Assembly: GCA_903917565.1 (NCBI GenBank)
Contig: CAIXBB010000019.1
Span: 37,857-101,856 of the forward strand
DNA length: 64,000 bases
Source: an uncultured cyanobacterium
GTDB lineage: Bacteria; Cyanobacteriota; Cyanobacteriia; PCC-6307; Cyanobiaceae
Reading direction: 5' to 3'
Part shown: one piece after another, positions 1-9,331 of the stretch
Numbering within the stretch: the first letter of the stretch is position 1
Layout of the letters: each line of letters starts with the position of its first letter
Position numbers and translations under genes: made by a program
Notes under the pieces: model-generated
What the model was told of the DNA's origin: nothing
The model's input: only the letters and a program-made list of their open reading frames with translations
The model's database searches: none

Positions 1-765
1 CACAACCACGGCCATCTGCGTGGGGCTTCGTTCGCTGGCCGCGCCCGTCTGGCTGGGGTCCGCCTCTATTTTCTGGGGGCCTGCCCGATGGCCGTGCTCG
101 ACCAGGCTGCGAGGGCCTGGATCCATGGCGAAGTTTTTCGGGTGGATCGGGCTGGCCTGGCATCGCTCGACGCCCTTGAGGGCTATCCGGATTTCCATGG
201 CCGTCACCGACTGCCATTGAGTGATGGCCGGATGGCCTGGGTGTATCTCGGTCGCCGCGAGCAGGTGGCTGGCCTGAAGACCGTGCCCTACGGCGACTGG
301 TGGTCCACGCCGGTGTTCAGCTATGGATCGAACATGGACCCGGAGCAGCTCAGCGAGCGCTGCACCCGCTGGGATGGCCTTGGACTGGTGGCTCGCCTGG
401 AAGGTTGGCGATGGGGAATCCTCAAGCGCTCCATCACCGGGGCTGGCTGCGCGGGCATCGTCCCCATGGCGGGACACCACTGTTGGGGGGTGGTGCATCA
501 CATAGTCCCCGATGATCTGGCGGTGCTGGATGCCAAGGAGGGGGCGGGTACGGGGCGCCACTACGAGCGCGAAACCGTGGCCGTCACCACGGCCGCCGGC
601 GAGTGTTTCCAGGTGCTCACTTTCGTGCCGGTGCCCCAGGCCCGCTCGGAGGGGTTGGTGGCCACGGCCGCCTATGCCGGGCGCATCCAACGGGGCGCCG
701 ATTACTGGGAGCTGCCCAACCCCTGGCGCCAGACCCTGGCGGCGTGGCTCCAGACCACCCCCTAG
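1..765 (+). CDS. Tandem gamma-glutamylcyclotransferase (AIG2-like) protein, 5' partial
   Basis: The reading frame is open from the first base, so the true start lies outside the window. Two copies of the gamma-glutamylcyclotransferase/AIG2 fold are visible. The first is truncated and ends around the LDALEGYP motif. The second begins at the FSYGSNMDPEQL motif, the family's N-terminal glycine-rich loop, and contains LDAKEG. The glutamate of LDxxEG is the catalytic acid in this family and both copies keep it. Members act on gamma-glutamyl amines or peptides and release 5-oxoproline, so a role in glutathione or gamma-glutamyl peptide turnover is inferred; the substrate cannot be read from sequence. 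The gene downstream is a pseudogene, so no operon is implied. Confidence 0.75.
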   Translation, partial: HNHGHLRGASFAGRARLAGVRLYFLGACPMAVLDQAARAWIHGEVFRVDRAGLASLDALEGYPDFHGRHRLPLSDGRMAWVYLGRREQVAGLKTVPYGDWWSTPVFSYGSNMDPEQLSERCTRWDGLGLVARLEGWRWGILKRSITGAGCAGIVPMAGHHCWGVVHHIVPDDLAVLDAKEGAGTGRHYERETVAVTTAAGECFQVLTFVPVPQARSEGLVATAAYAGRIQRGADYWELPNPWRQTLAAWLQTTP

Positions 766-998
766 GGGCCGGCGGAGCCGCCAGCACATCCGGGTATTCT
801 CGCCGACCAACTCCGTCTGCGCTCCCTTGAAGAAGCGATGCGCCAGCTCCCGCTTCGGGATGCAGGAGCGGCACAGCGCGTCCTCTCCCCCTAGCGTCCT
901 TCCATCCCTGGACAAGCTCCAGCGGAATGACGCAGATTCCCGTTTTTGGCCAACTGCTGGCCGTGGCTCTCAGGCTGGCCTGGGCGCATGAGGCGTAG
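766..998. other. Intergenic, no gene recognised
   Basis: Both strands were read. Short open frames occur but none resembles a known family. The stretch ends where a recognisable pseudogene begins. Confidence 0.5.
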
Positions 999-1494
999 AG
1001 CTTTACCCCCTGGTTGGCTGAGAACCTGAACCGTCTTTCCGAAGCCCTTGGGAGCCCAATGGAGCTGGTGGGCCAGGAGGTCAGCGTGGGCTCATTTTCA
1101 TCGGGAATCAGCTGGAGCAAACAGACCACAGCCACCTCGGCCAGATCTCACCGACCTGCGGGCCTGGAGGCCCATGTCATCGTCTGGATCGCCAGCGAGT
1201 GCCGTGATCCCCACCGTTCAGCTATCCACTGGCTGAACGATCACACCGTTGACCCCCTTGTGTTCATCACGGTACAGGTGCAGACGGTGCGGATCGGCGA
1301 GTCACCGAGTCATCCCATGGGGAAAAGCAGCTTGGTTGTGGTGACAGATCTCCGAAAGCGAGGGCTATGGCCTGTCGCAATCACAGGATACTGACGCCCG
1401 TGACCGTTCCACGTGGACCAAGCTGCCGGCCTGGCTTGTCAACCACCTTGAGGCTGATCGCAAGGCTCTTGAGGACACCTTTCAAGGCCAATGA
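999..1494 (+). pseudogene. Remnant of a DUF4268-like (nuclease-fold) protein
   Basis: Starting at 999, one frame reads FTPWLAENLNRLSEALG, matching the start of the conserved domain of DUF4268-type proteins. The middle block GNQLEQTDHSHLGQ is in a different frame. The original frame then resumes with GLEAHVIVWIA and HWLNDHT. In intact relatives as I remember them the middle block begins IENQ, and its glutamate fits a PD-(D/E)XK-type site; here it reads IGNQ. Two compensating frameshifts, an apparent internal deletion and loss of this residue indicate a dead gene. A possible C-terminal tail (AWLVNHLEADRKALEDTF) ends at a stop at 1494. The family assignment is from recall of its conserved blocks. 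Confidence 0.6.
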
Positions 1495-1680
1495 TGGGAG
1501 TCCAGCCCGCACGTGAAAGCGCTGTCATTTCAAACCAGGCAGCACATTCGCTCTTCTCCCTGACATTCAAAGGCAAAGTGATCCTGCAAAGCAGACGAAC
1601 ATCTGTTCTGCAAGCGGATAGACGATCCAGGATGACTTCAAGATCGTATTCTGTTCTTTTTGCCTTTCAATTCTTCATCA

Positions 1681-1752
1681 AGCGGGTGACCGGATTCGAA
1701 CCGGCGACGTTCAGCTTGGGAAGCTGACATTCTACCACTGAATTACACCCGC
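1681..1752 (-). tRNA. tRNA-Gly (anticodon CCC)
   Basis: Read on the minus strand this is a 72-nt cloverleaf. The acceptor stem pairs GCGGGTG with CACCCGC, and the discriminator base is U as usual for tRNA-Gly. The anticodon stem TCAGC/GCTGA encloses the loop TTCCCAA, giving anticodon CCC, and the T-loop contains GGTTCGAATCC. The CCA end is not encoded. It is a minor isoacceptor reading GGG codons, which are frequent in this GC-rich genome. The 3' flank (1495-1680) is AT-richer than its surroundings and holds no gene. Confidence 0.95.
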
Positions 1753-1766
1753 ATCCCATTACTCTA

Positions 1767-1805
1767 GCAAGGCCCCGGTTGCCCGGACGGCGCCCGGGGC
1801 CTTGC
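1767..1805 (-). terminator. Strong hairpin after the lipoprotein gene
   Basis: A perfect 12-bp stem (GCAAGGCCCCGG and its reverse complement) closes a 15-nt loop. It starts 10 bp past the stop of the minus-strand lipoprotein gene and lies just before the tRNA-Gly gene. No U-run follows on either strand, so it may be a transcript-stabilising 3' end rather than a classical intrinsic terminator. Confidence 0.55.
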
Positions 1806-1814
1806 GTCGGCCCG

Positions 1815-2282
1815 TCAGGGCTTGCTGGGGGCCGCCGCTGCCGGCTCCTCGCACTGCACGGCCGCGGAAAGCGCCCTGCGGGCGGCGATCACCGCCAGGG
1901 CCTTTGGCTTCAGGTCATTGGCGGCCTGCTCAAGGGTCTGGTCCTTGTTGGCGGAGGCTTTGGCCACTTCCCCTCGGAAGCTCTGCAGCAGCTTGCGGAA
2001 GGCCTCCACCCGCAGCTTCTGCAGCTGGTTCTCCGAGGTCTGCAGGGCCGCGATCGACTGCTCCAGCTGCTGCTGGGCCGCCTTCGCTTCACCCACGGTG
2101 GAGGTGGGCGTCAGGGCCGCCACCTGCACCAGGGCCTGGTTCACCGTGGCCAGCTCGGTGCAGATCCTGGCTTCGGTCTTCTTGGTCTGCTGGGGGAGGT
2201 CGGCGCGTTGGCAGCCGGCCGCCGCGAGGCTCAGGCAGAGGGCGGCGGCGAGGGGAAGGCGTCGCAGGGCAGCAAGGGTCAT
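1815..2282 (-). CDS. Small putative lipoprotein with helical coiled-coil body
   Basis: The product is 155 residues if started at the ATG at 2282; an ATG 21 bp upstream is also possible. The N-terminus (LRRLPLAAALCLSLAAAGC) is a typical lipoprotein signal with a lipobox cysteine at about residue 24, so the protein is expected to be membrane-anchored outside the cytoplasm. The remainder is alanine- and glutamine-rich and predicted helical, with a regular hydrophobic pattern between residues 65 and 125. No enzyme motif is visible. It resembles small hypothetical lipoproteins of marine and freshwater Synechococcus. A hairpin follows the stop. Function unknown. Confidence 0.7.
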   Translation of the reverse strand: MTLAALRRLPLAAALCLSLAAAGCQRADLPQQTKKTEARICTELATVNQALVQVAALTPTSTVGEAKAAQQQLEQSIAALQTSENQLQKLRVEAFRKLLQSFRGEVAKASANKDQTLEQAANDLKPKALAVIAARRALSAAVQCEEPAAAAPSKP

Positions 2283-2357
2283 GGCTTCAAAAGCGTCCGC
2301 CATGAACCTAATTCGACTCCCGCAACCCCGCCACCCAGTCCCCCGCCACCCCGCCGT

Positions 2358-3509
2358 TCAGCCGGCCAGTGCCGCCGCCGCCGCCGCCACGCCGGCTCCC
2401 GTGGGGGCGACGGCCAGGCCCAGGGCCTGCAGAGTGGCCTCGATGGCGGCGACGGCCGTGAGCACGTCGCGGTCGCAGACGAAGCCCAGGTGGCCGATGC
2501 GGAACACCTTTCCCTTGAGGTGGTCCTGGCCGCCCGCCAGCAGGATGTCGAAACGCTCCTTGACGTGCTTGCGCAGGACCTCCGCATCGATGCCCACCGG
2601 CGCCACCGCCGTGATCGCCGGGCTGCCATGACCCTCGGCCGCGTAGAGCGGCAGGCCGATCGCCTTCATGGCCGCCTGGGTGGCCCGCCGATGGCGATCG
2701 TGGCGGGCGAAGATCGCCTCCAGACCCTCCTTCTGCATCATTCCCAGGGCCGCTTCGAGGGCGAAGTAGAGGTTGATCGCAGGGGTGAAGGGGTTGCTGT
2801 CGTCATCGGCCGCCTTGCGGTACTTGCCCAGATCCAGATAGAACTTCGGCAGGTCGGAGCGCTCGTAGGCCGTCCAGGCCCGCTCGCCCATGGCCACGAA
2901 GCTCAGGCCCGGCGGCATCATGTAACCCTTCTGGGAGCCGGATCCCACCACGTCCACGCCCCAGGCGTCCATGGGCACGTCGCAGGCCCCCAGGCTGGTG
3001 ACGCAGTCGGCGATGGTGAGCGCCGTGCCGTGGGCCTTCACGTGGCCGGCGATGGCCTGCAGGTCGTTGATCACCCCGGTGGAGGTTTCCGAGTGGGTGA
3101 GGATCACGGCCCGGATCTCTTTGGCGGTGTCGGCCTCGAGGGCGGCGCGGAAGGCCTCCGGATCGAGGGGCTGGCCCCATTCCGCCTTGATCACCTCCAC
3201 GTTCAGCCCGTAGGCCTTCGCCACCTTCACCCAGCGTTCGCCGAACTTGCCGTTGTCGCCGCAGAGCACCTTGTCTCCGTGGCTGAGGGTGTTGACGATC
3301 GCCGCCTCCATCGCCGCGGTGCCGCTGCCCGTGAGCACCAGCACATGGCCCTTGGTCTGGTGCAGCCACTGCAGCTGCTCGGTGGTGCGGCGCACGATCT
3401 TCTGGAAATCGCCGCTGCGGTGGCCGATCGGATGGCGGGCCATGGCCAGCAGGACGGTCTCCGGCACCGGGGTGGGGCCGGGGATCATCAGAGTGAGCTT
3501 GTCCTGCAT
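2358..3509 (-). CDS. Class V aminotransferase (alanine-glyoxylate / serine-pyruvate type)
   Basis: The 383-residue protein is a pyridoxal-phosphate enzyme of the class V family that transfers amino groups among serine, alanine, glyoxylate and pyruvate; in cyanobacteria it is usually linked to photorespiratory glyoxylate removal. The start was set at the ATG at 3509 because the conserved MIPGPTPVPE block follows within 8 residues; an upstream ATG would add 19 unrelated residues. The frame shows HRSGDF, GSGTAAMEAA, the aspartate of ADCVTSLG that contacts the cofactor ring, and the PLP lysine in GSGSQKGYM. Length is normal. It is divergently oriented from cbiD. Some databases call such proteins soluble hydrogenase small subunit, which would be misleading here. 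Confidence 0.88.
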   Translation of the reverse strand: MQDKLTLMIPGPTPVPETVLLAMARHPIGHRSGDFQKIVRRTTEQLQWLHQTKGHVLVLTGSGTAAMEAAIVNTLSHGDKVLCGDNGKFGERWVKVAKAYGLNVEVIKAEWGQPLDPEAFRAALEADTAKEIRAVILTHSETSTGVINDLQAIAGHVKAHGTALTIADCVTSLGACDVPMDAWGVDVVGSGSQKGYMMPPGLSFVAMGERAWTAYERSDLPKFYLDLGKYRKAADDDSNPFTPAINLYFALEAALGMMQKEGLEAIFARHDRHRRATQAAMKAIGLPLYAAEGHGSPAITAVAPVGIDAEVLRKHVKERFDILLAGGQDHLKGKVFRIGHLGFVCDRDVLTAVAAIEATLQALGLAVAPTGAGVAAAAAALAG

Positions 3510-3598
3510 GAGCGGTGGGGAACGAAGGAGCGCGGGCCCGGCGGAGGCAAGGCGATCGACCACCATAAAAAACAGCGTTCCCGCCGGCCATCGATTCC

Positions 3599-4723
3599 CT
3601 GCGCCCCCCCCTTGCGCCCCAGCGGGGCTTCACCCTGCCGGTGTGGCTGGCGGCCGCGGCCCGCGCCGCCCTCGGGGCGCTGCAAGGGGAGCCTTTCAGC
3701 GCCGTGGTGTCCCTGGAACTCCTGCAACCGCAGGGGGTGGTGCCGCTTCCGGTGCGGGCTGCGGCGCGGCTGGGGGAGGGACTGGCCCTGGGGGAAAGCT
3801 GCTGTGATCCGGGCGAGGGGCTCGACCTCACCCGCGGCCTGGTGGTGTGGGTGCTGGCCCGCTGGCTTCCAGGCGACGGGCCCTGGCTGCGGCTGGAGCC
3901 AGGCGAGGGGGTGGGGGTGTACGAGGCCAGCGGTGAGGCCTGCCTGTCCGCCTATGCCCAGCACCTGCTGGAGGCCAACCTGCGGCCCCTGGTGCCGGTT
4001 GGCCGCCGGCTGGGGCTCACCCTGGTGCTCCCCGATGGCCGACGCCTGGCGGAGCGCACCAGCAACGCGGCCTTCGGGGTAGTGGACGGGCTGGCCCTGA
4101 TCGGCACCCAGGCCGAGGTGCAGGCGGGTGCCGACCCGGACCAGCTCGCCCGCACCCTGGCCGATCTGGCCGGCCGGGCCGCCGCGCCTGGGGCCGGGGC
4201 TGACCTGGTGCTGGTGATCGGCGAGAACGGCCTCGACCTGGCCCCGCGGCTGGGACTGCCGCCGGAGCTGCTGCTCAAGGCGGGCAACTGGCTCGGGCCG
4301 GTGCTGGTGGCGGCCGCCGAAGCGGGGGTGGAACGGCTGCTGCTGTTCGGCTACCAGGGCAAGCTGATCAAGCTGGCGGGTGGCATCTTTCACACCCATC
4401 ACCACCTGGCCGATGGCCGCGCCGAGGTGCTCACCGCCCTCGCCGCCCTGGAGGGGGCCACCGGCCCCACGCTCGAAGCCCTGCATGGGGCCGCCACGGT
4501 GGAGGCCGCCCTAGCCGGACTGGAGCAGGCCGATCCGGACCTGGCCGGGCGCCTGCGGGCCCGCATCGCCGCCGCCATCGAAAGCCGTTGCCAGGCCTAT
4601 CTGGCCAGCCATGGTGCCCGGCCGATCGCCGTGGGGGCGGCCCTGTTCGACCGCGGTCGCCAGGTGAGGGTCTGCGGTCCGGTGGGGGCGGGGCTGATGG
4701 AGCGTTTCAGGGGCGCGACCTAG
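3599..4723 (+). CDS. cbiD: Cobalt-precorrin-5B C1-methyltransferase CbiD
   Basis: CbiD methylates C-1 of cobalt-precorrin-5B in the anaerobic corrin pathway, serving pseudocobalamin synthesis. The family block [16 protein letters not shown] lies near residue 250, and the N-terminal cyanobacterial block [16 protein letters not shown] is present. That block lies upstream of the first in-frame canonical start (GTG at 3641). Between the preceding stop (3566) and 3641 there is no ATG, GTG or TTG, only CTG (3599) or ATC (3590). The start is therefore non-standard, or the protein has lost its first residues. I placed it at the CTG; this end is uncertain but the gene identity is not. guaA follows after a gap of 47 bp on the same strand. 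Confidence 0.9.
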   Translation: MRPPLAPQRGFTLPVWLAAAARAALGALQGEPFSAVVSLELLQPQGVVPLPVRAAARLGEGLALGESCCDPGEGLDLTRGLVVWVLARWLPGDGPWLRLEPGEGVGVYEASGEACLSAYAQHLLEANLRPLVPVGRRLGLTLVLPDGRRLAERTSNAAFGVVDGLALIGTQAEVQAGADPDQLARTLADLAGRAAAPGAGADLVLVIGENGLDLAPRLGLPPELLLKAGNWLGPVLVAAAEAGVERLLLFGYQGKLIKLAGGIFHTHHHLADGRAEVLTALAALEGATGPTLEALHGAATVEAALAGLEQADPDLAGRLRARIAAAIESRCQAYLASHGARPIAVGAALFDRGRQVRVCGPVGAGLMERFRGAT

Positions 4724-4770
4724 GGTGCTGGCACCGATACCGGGCCCCGGCCCTGGCCGCCTTCGAGCCG

Positions 4771-6390
4771 ATGTCCCTAACGCCGCACACCGCTCCACCG
4801 GGTTCGGAACGGGACCATGCCAGCGGTTCCCGCCGTCCTCCGGCCATCGTCATCCTGGATTTCGGTTCCCAGTACTCCGAACTGATCGCCCGCCGGGTGC
4901 GCGAGACGGAGGTCTTTTCTCTGGTGATGGGGTACGCCACCACCGCCGCGGAACTGAAGGCCCTGGCCCCAAAGGGCATCATCCTCAGCGGCGGTCCCAG
5001 TTCCGTCTACGAGGAGGGGGCCCCCTCCTGCGACCCCGGCCTCTGGGACCTGGGCATCCCGGTGCTGGGGGTCTGCTACGGCATGCAGCTGATGGTGCAG
5101 CAGCTGGGCGGATCGGTGGTGGCGGCCGGCCGGGCCGAGTACGGCAAGGCACCGCTCCATGTCGACGACCCTGTCGATCTGCTCACCAACGTCGCCAGTG
5201 GCTCGACGATGTGGATGAGCCATGGCGATTCGGTGCAGGCCCTGCCGGAGGGGTTCGTGCGGCTCGCCCACACCGACAACACCCCCGAGGCCGCGGTGGC
5301 CGACCATGCCCGCCGCCTGTACGGCGTTCAGTTTCACCCCGAGGTGGTGCACTCCGCCGGCGGCATGGTGATGATCCGCAATTTCGTTTATCACATCTGC
5401 GGCTGTACCCCCGACTGGACCACGGCCGCCTTCATCGACGAGGCCATCGGCGAGGTGCGCGCCCAGGTGGGCGAGAGGCGGGTGCTGCTGGCCCTTTCGG
5501 GCGGGGTTGATTCCTCCACCCTGGCCTTCCTGCTGCACCAGGCGATCGGCGATCGCCTCACCTGCATGTTCATCGACCAGGGCTTCATGCGCAAAGGGGA
5601 GCCGGAGTTCCTGATGGAGTTCTTCGACCACCAGTTCCACATCAATGTGCAATACATCAATGCCCGTGAGCGCTTCATCTCCAAGCTCGCCGGCATCACC
5701 GACCCCGAGGAGAAGCGCAAGATCATCGGCACCGAGTTCATCCGGGTGTTCGAGGAGGAAAGCCGCCGCCTTGGCCCCTTCGACTATCTGGCCCAGGGCA
5801 CCCTTTATCCGGATGTGATCGAATCTGCCGGCACCAACGTGGACCCCAAGACCGGCGAGCGGGTGGCGGTGAAGATCAAGAGCCACCACAACGTGGGCGG
5901 CCTGCCGAAGGATCTGCAGTTCAAGCTGGTCGAACCGCTTCGCCGCCTGTTCAAGGACGAGGTGCGCAAGGTGGGCCGCAGCCTGGGTCTGCCCCAGGAA
6001 ATCGTCGGGCGCCACCCGTTCCCTGGCCCCGGCCTGGCGATCCGCATCCTGGGGGAGGTCACCGACGACAAGCTCGACATCCTGCGGGACGCCGACCTGA
6101 TCGTGCGCGAGGAGGTGCGCGACGCCGGCCTCTACGACGAGATCTGGCAGGCCTTCGCTGTGCTGCTGCCGGTGCGCAGCGTCGGGGTGATGGGCGACAA
6201 ACGCACCTACGCCTATCCGATCGTGCTGCGCTGTGTCTCCTCCGAGGACGGCATGACCGCCGACTGGTCGCGCCTGCCCTACGACCTGCTGGAGCTGATC
6301 TCCAACCGCATCGTCAACGAGGTGCGGGGGGTGAACAGGGTGGTGCTCGACATCACCAGCAAGCCCCCCGGCACGATCGAATGGGAGTAG
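4771..6390 (+). CDS. guaA: GMP synthase (glutamine-hydrolysing)
   Basis: The 539-residue enzyme converts XMP to GMP using ATP and glutamine ammonia. The N-terminal class I amidotransferase has the nucleophile in GVCYGMQ and the partner histidine in FHPEV. The ATP-pyrophosphatase domain has the SGGVDS loop at about residue 248. The C-terminal dimerisation domain ends in KPPGTIEWE, the standard family terminus. The ATG at 4771 leaves a short 27-residue extension before [17 protein letters not shown]; the open frame upstream is GC-driven and lies inside cbiD. It probably shares a transcript with cbiD. Length and motifs are normal. Confidence 0.97.
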   Translation: MSLTPHTAPPGSERDHASGSRRPPAIVILDFGSQYSELIARRVRETEVFSLVMGYATTAAELKALAPKGIILSGGPSSVYEEGAPSCDPGLWDLGIPVLGVCYGMQLMVQQLGGSVVAAGRAEYGKAPLHVDDPVDLLTNVASGSTMWMSHGDSVQALPEGFVRLAHTDNTPEAAVADHARRLYGVQFHPEVVHSAGGMVMIRNFVYHICGCTPDWTTAAFIDEAIGEVRAQVGERRVLLALSGGVDSSTLAFLLHQAIGDRLTCMFIDQGFMRKGEPEFLMEFFDHQFHINVQYINARERFISKLAGITDPEEKRKIIGTEFIRVFEEESRRLGPFDYLAQGTLYPDVIESAGTNVDPKTGERVAVKIKSHHNVGGLPKDLQFKLVEPLRRLFKDEVRKVGRSLGLPQEIVGRHPFPGPGLAIRILGEVTDDKLDILRDADLIVREEVRDAGLYDEIWQAFAVLLPVRSVGVMGDKRTYAYPIVLRCVSSEDGMTADWSRLPYDLLELISNRIVNEVRGVNRVVLDITSKPPGTIEWE

Positions 6391-6454
6391 GCGTGTCCCC
6401 AGGCTGGCCCCCGGGGGCCAACTTCGATAACGTCGGCTCCCGGCCGTTTGCTCC

Positions 6455-7096
6455 GTGCCTTCCGTCTCCCCCGTCGTCGCTGGCAGCCCTGCCGGGGCTG
6501 AGCACGACCCCCAGCTGCACCGCCGTCTGCAGCAGGACAGCATCCTGCTGGCCGGCAAGACCGTCTTCCTGAATCCCTTCCTCTACTGGCGTCGTTTCGA
6601 TGCCAACACCGACCGCTGGCTGCGGGAGCCCGGCCAGCTGCCGGAGGAGCAGATCCGCAGCAACCGCCTGCGCTTCTATCCCGAGCTCGACTGGGAGGGG
6701 CTCGATCCAGCCGACCTGGCGGTGAAGGAAGGGGCGGTGGAGATGTTCCTCAAGACCCTGGAGCTGATCAGCACCTTCAACCCCGACCTCAGCGCCGGCC
6801 ACCTGCTGGAGGTGGAGCGCAAGATGGCCGTCACCAAGAAGAAGGCCTTCGAGCGATGGGTGGCCCGGGCCCTTGAGCGGCGCGGCAAGGAAAGCCTGCG
6901 GGAGCGGCGGCGCTTCGACCGCGACCGCCTCCTGCGGGGCTGGCTGGAATGGCTCTCCCTCGACGGCACCCGCCAGGCCCTGCTGCCCTTCAGCGTCCTG
7001 CTGGTGCTGGCCGTCGCGGGAGGCTGGTGGCTTGGCAGCACCCGCTTCTGCGGCCAGGTGATCGTCGATCCAGGGGTGCAGCGTCCCGCACCCTGA
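6455..7096 (+). CDS. Conserved hypothetical protein with C-terminal membrane anchor
   Basis: 213 residues from a GTG start. The first 150 residues are charged and soluble; basic stretches (KKKAFERWVARALERRGK) precede a single hydrophobic segment at about residues 178-195, followed by a short tail. This suggests a cytoplasmic domain with one membrane anchor near the C-terminus. No enzymatic motif is recognised. It lies 64 bp after guaA and 52 bp before the next small gene, so it may belong to the guaA-to-mrdA run of same-strand genes. I know it only as a picocyanobacterial hypothetical. Confidence 0.72.
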   Translation: MPSVSPVVAGSPAGAEHDPQLHRRLQQDSILLAGKTVFLNPFLYWRRFDANTDRWLREPGQLPEEQIRSNRLRFYPELDWEGLDPADLAVKEGAVEMFLKTLELISTFNPDLSAGHLLEVERKMAVTKKKAFERWVARALERRGKESLRERRRFDRDRLLRGWLEWLSLDGTRQALLPFSVLLVLAVAGGWWLGSTRFCGQVIVDPGVQRPAP

Positions 7097-7148
7097 GGCG
7101 GGCCGTTCGGCACGTCAGACTGAACAGCCTCGTCCACATGGTGACGTC

Positions 7149-7532
7149 ATGGCTGCCGATCCTCTCGATTCCCTGCGTCTGGCCCTGATGCAGGACGTGC
7201 TGCCGGTGGGACTGGCGGTGGTGGAGCGGGCCCGCAAGGGGGGGCCGGCCGAGGTGATCGCCGCCTTCGACGGCAGCAGCGCCGATCCCCTCGGCCAGCT
7301 GCGCCAGGAGGGAGAACCCGCGGCCAGCCAGGTGCGGGAGAACCTCGATCGCTTCCAGCCCGGCCTGGGCAACCCCGTGATGAAGGTGGAGGTGCGCGAC
7401 GTCGGCGCCGAGGAAGGGCCGCCCTCCTGGGACACCCCCCCGCCGCCCAGCTCTGCGGACCCGGCCGAACTGCTGGCGGCCCTGGGGCGCATCGAGGAGC
7501 GACTGGCCCTGCTCCAGAGCCGGCTCGCCTGA
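7149..7532 (+). CDS. Conserved hypothetical protein, coupled to penicillin-binding protein 2
   Basis: 127 residues with no signal peptide or membrane segment. The middle is proline-rich and the last 25 residues form an amphipathic helix (LLAALGRIEERLALLQSRL), likely an oligomerisation helix. Its stop overlaps the start codon of the penicillin-binding protein gene by one base (TGATG), so the two are probably translationally coupled. This placement hints at a role around cell-wall elongation, but nothing in the sequence proves it. Confidence 0.7.
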   Translation: MAADPLDSLRLALMQDVLPVGLAVVERARKGGPAEVIAAFDGSSADPLGQLRQEGEPAASQVRENLDRFQPGLGNPVMKVEVRDVGAEEGPPSWDTPPPPSSADPAELLAALGRIEERLALLQSRLA

Positions 7533-9313
7533 TGGTGCGCGCTGCCGGCGGCGGGGTCGGTTCCACCTCCACCCGGCACACCGGGACGGGGCACCAGGCG
7601 GCCCTCCTGCTCACCGTCATGCTGCTGATCCTGGCGGCCATCCTCGGCCGTCTGGCCTGGCTCCAGCTGCTGCATGGGGCCGAGAACCGGGCCATGGCCG
7701 ATGAGAATCGGATCCGCCTGTTGCCGCGCAACCCGGTGCGGGGGCGCCTGCTGGATCGCAAGGGCCGGGTGCTGGCCACCAATCGCCTCACCTACAACCT
7801 CTACCTGCAGCCCCTCCAGCTCGACGAACGCCCCTGGCCCGAGTTGCGCGACCGCCTGGCCACCCTGCTGGGGCTCCCCGCCGACCGGCTCGAAGCCCGG
7901 CGCAAGAGCGGCGCCAACGCCGAGGGCTTCCGCATCCCCCTGGCCCTCTCGCTCACCCCGGTGCAGGTGCTGCGCTTCCGGGAGCAGGCCGGATCCCTGC
8001 AGGGGGCGGAGGTGTCCGAGGACGTGCTGCGTGCCTACCCCGACGGCAGCCTGGGGGCCCATGTGATGGGCTACACCAGCAGCATCACCGAGGAGGAGTA
8101 CGCCGCCCTCAAGGATCACGGTTACCGCATCAGCGACCGCATCGGCCGCAGCGGGCTGGAGAAGGTCTACGAAACCCACCTGCGCGGCGAGTGGGGCGGT
8201 CAGCAGCTGGAGGTCAATGCCCAGGGACAGGTGCAGCGCGTGCTGGGGGACAAGCCCGCCAAGGCGGGCAAGGATCTGCGCCTCACCCTCGATCTCGACC
8301 TGCAGCGGGCGGCGGAGAAGGCCCTCAATGGGGTGGGCAAGGGGGCGATCGTGGCCATGGACCCCCAGACCGGTGCGGTTCTCGCGATGGCCAGCCGGCC
8401 CAACTTCGATCCCAACATCTTCTCCGACGGCCCCACCACCGCCCAGTGGAACAGGCTCAACCGGCCGGAGGCACCGATGCTGAACCGGGCTTTCCAGGGC
8501 TTCCCACCGGCGAGCACCTTCAAGATCGTCACCACGATCGCCGGTATCGAGTCCGGCAAGTTCAGCGAGACGTCCACCTTGCCGACGATGGGCTCCTTCT
8601 GCTACTACGGCCAGTGCTACGCCGACCACGGCTCCTTCGGCAGCATCGGGTTCCCCTTTGCCCTCGGGGTCAGCAGCAACAGCTTCTTCTACCAGGTGGG
8701 GCTGAAGGTCGGTCCGGATGAGCTGTTCAAGGCGGCCCGTCGCATGGGCTACGGCAGCCGCACCGGCAGCGAGCTTTCCGCCGAGGAATCCCCTGGGCTG
8801 CTGGGCGATCCGGCCTGGAAGAAGGAGGTGCTGGGCGAACCCTGGACGCCGGTCGACACCATCACCTCTTCGATTGGCCAGGGTGCAGTGACCGTCACCC
8901 CGATCCAGATGGCCCGCCTCTATGCGGCAGTGGCCAACGGCGGGTGGCTGGTCACCCCCCACCTGGTGGAGCGCGATTACCCACGTAAGTGGCTGGGGCT
9001 CAAGCCGGCCACCCTCAGGGTTCTGCATGCCGGCCTGCGCCAGGCGGTCACCAGCGGCACGGCCACCATCCTCAACGACCCCAGCCTCCCGCCCGTGGCC
9101 GGCAAGACCGGCACCGCCGAGGACCCCCCCCGTCCCGACCACGCCTGGTTCGGTGGCTATGCCCCCGCCACGGACAAACCCACCCTGGTGATCGTCGCTT
9201 TCGGCGAAAACTCCGGCGGTTTCGGCGGAACGGTGGCGGCGCCGATGGTGAAGGCCCTGATGACCGTCTGGTTCCGGGGGGTGAAGCCGCCGGCGGCGCT
9301 CAAGGGGGGCTGA
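7532..9313 (+). CDS. mrdA: Penicillin-binding protein 2 (peptidoglycan DD-transpeptidase)
   Basis: 593 residues. A single N-terminal transmembrane helix (about residues 26-48) anchors a periplasmic transpeptidase that crosslinks peptidoglycan during cell elongation with RodA. The class B dimerisation region begins at GRLLDRKGRVLATN. The transpeptidase domain carries the nucleophile motif STFK (about residue 328), the second motif SSN, and the third motif KTGT (about residue 525). GYTSSITEEEYAALKD is typical of PBP2 rather than FtsI. Length is typical. It overlaps the preceding small gene by one base. Confidence 0.95.
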   Translation: MVRAAGGGVGSTSTRHTGTGHQAALLLTVMLLILAAILGRLAWLQLLHGAENRAMADENRIRLLPRNPVRGRLLDRKGRVLATNRLTYNLYLQPLQLDERPWPELRDRLATLLGLPADRLEARRKSGANAEGFRIPLALSLTPVQVLRFREQAGSLQGAEVSEDVLRAYPDGSLGAHVMGYTSSITEEEYAALKDHGYRISDRIGRSGLEKVYETHLRGEWGGQQLEVNAQGQVQRVLGDKPAKAGKDLRLTLDLDLQRAAEKALNGVGKGAIVAMDPQTGAVLAMASRPNFDPNIFSDGPTTAQWNRLNRPEAPMLNRAFQGFPPASTFKIVTTIAGIESGKFSETSTLPTMGSFCYYGQCYADHGSFGSIGFPFALGVSSNSFFYQVGLKVGPDELFKAARRMGYGSRTGSELSAEESPGLLGDPAWKKEVLGEPWTPVDTITSSIGQGAVTVTPIQMARLYAAVANGGWLVTPHLVERDYPRKWLGLKPATLRVLHAGLRQAVTSGTATILNDPSLPPVAGKTGTAEDPPRPDHAWFGGYAPATDKPTLVIVAFGENSGGFGGTVAAPMVKALMTVWFRGVKPPAALKGG

Positions 9314-9331
9314 GCAACCTCGGGCGCACCC

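Noticed and set aside
1767..1805. Riboswitch-like structure
   Set aside because: It is a simple perfect hairpin after a stop codon with no conserved aptamer features; a terminator or 3'-end stabiliser is simpler.
1779..4082. 767-codon open frame on the plus strand
   Set aside because: It is antisense to the lipoprotein and aminotransferase genes, which carry clear family motifs. Its low-complexity glycine/arginine/histidine content is the usual high-GC shadow.
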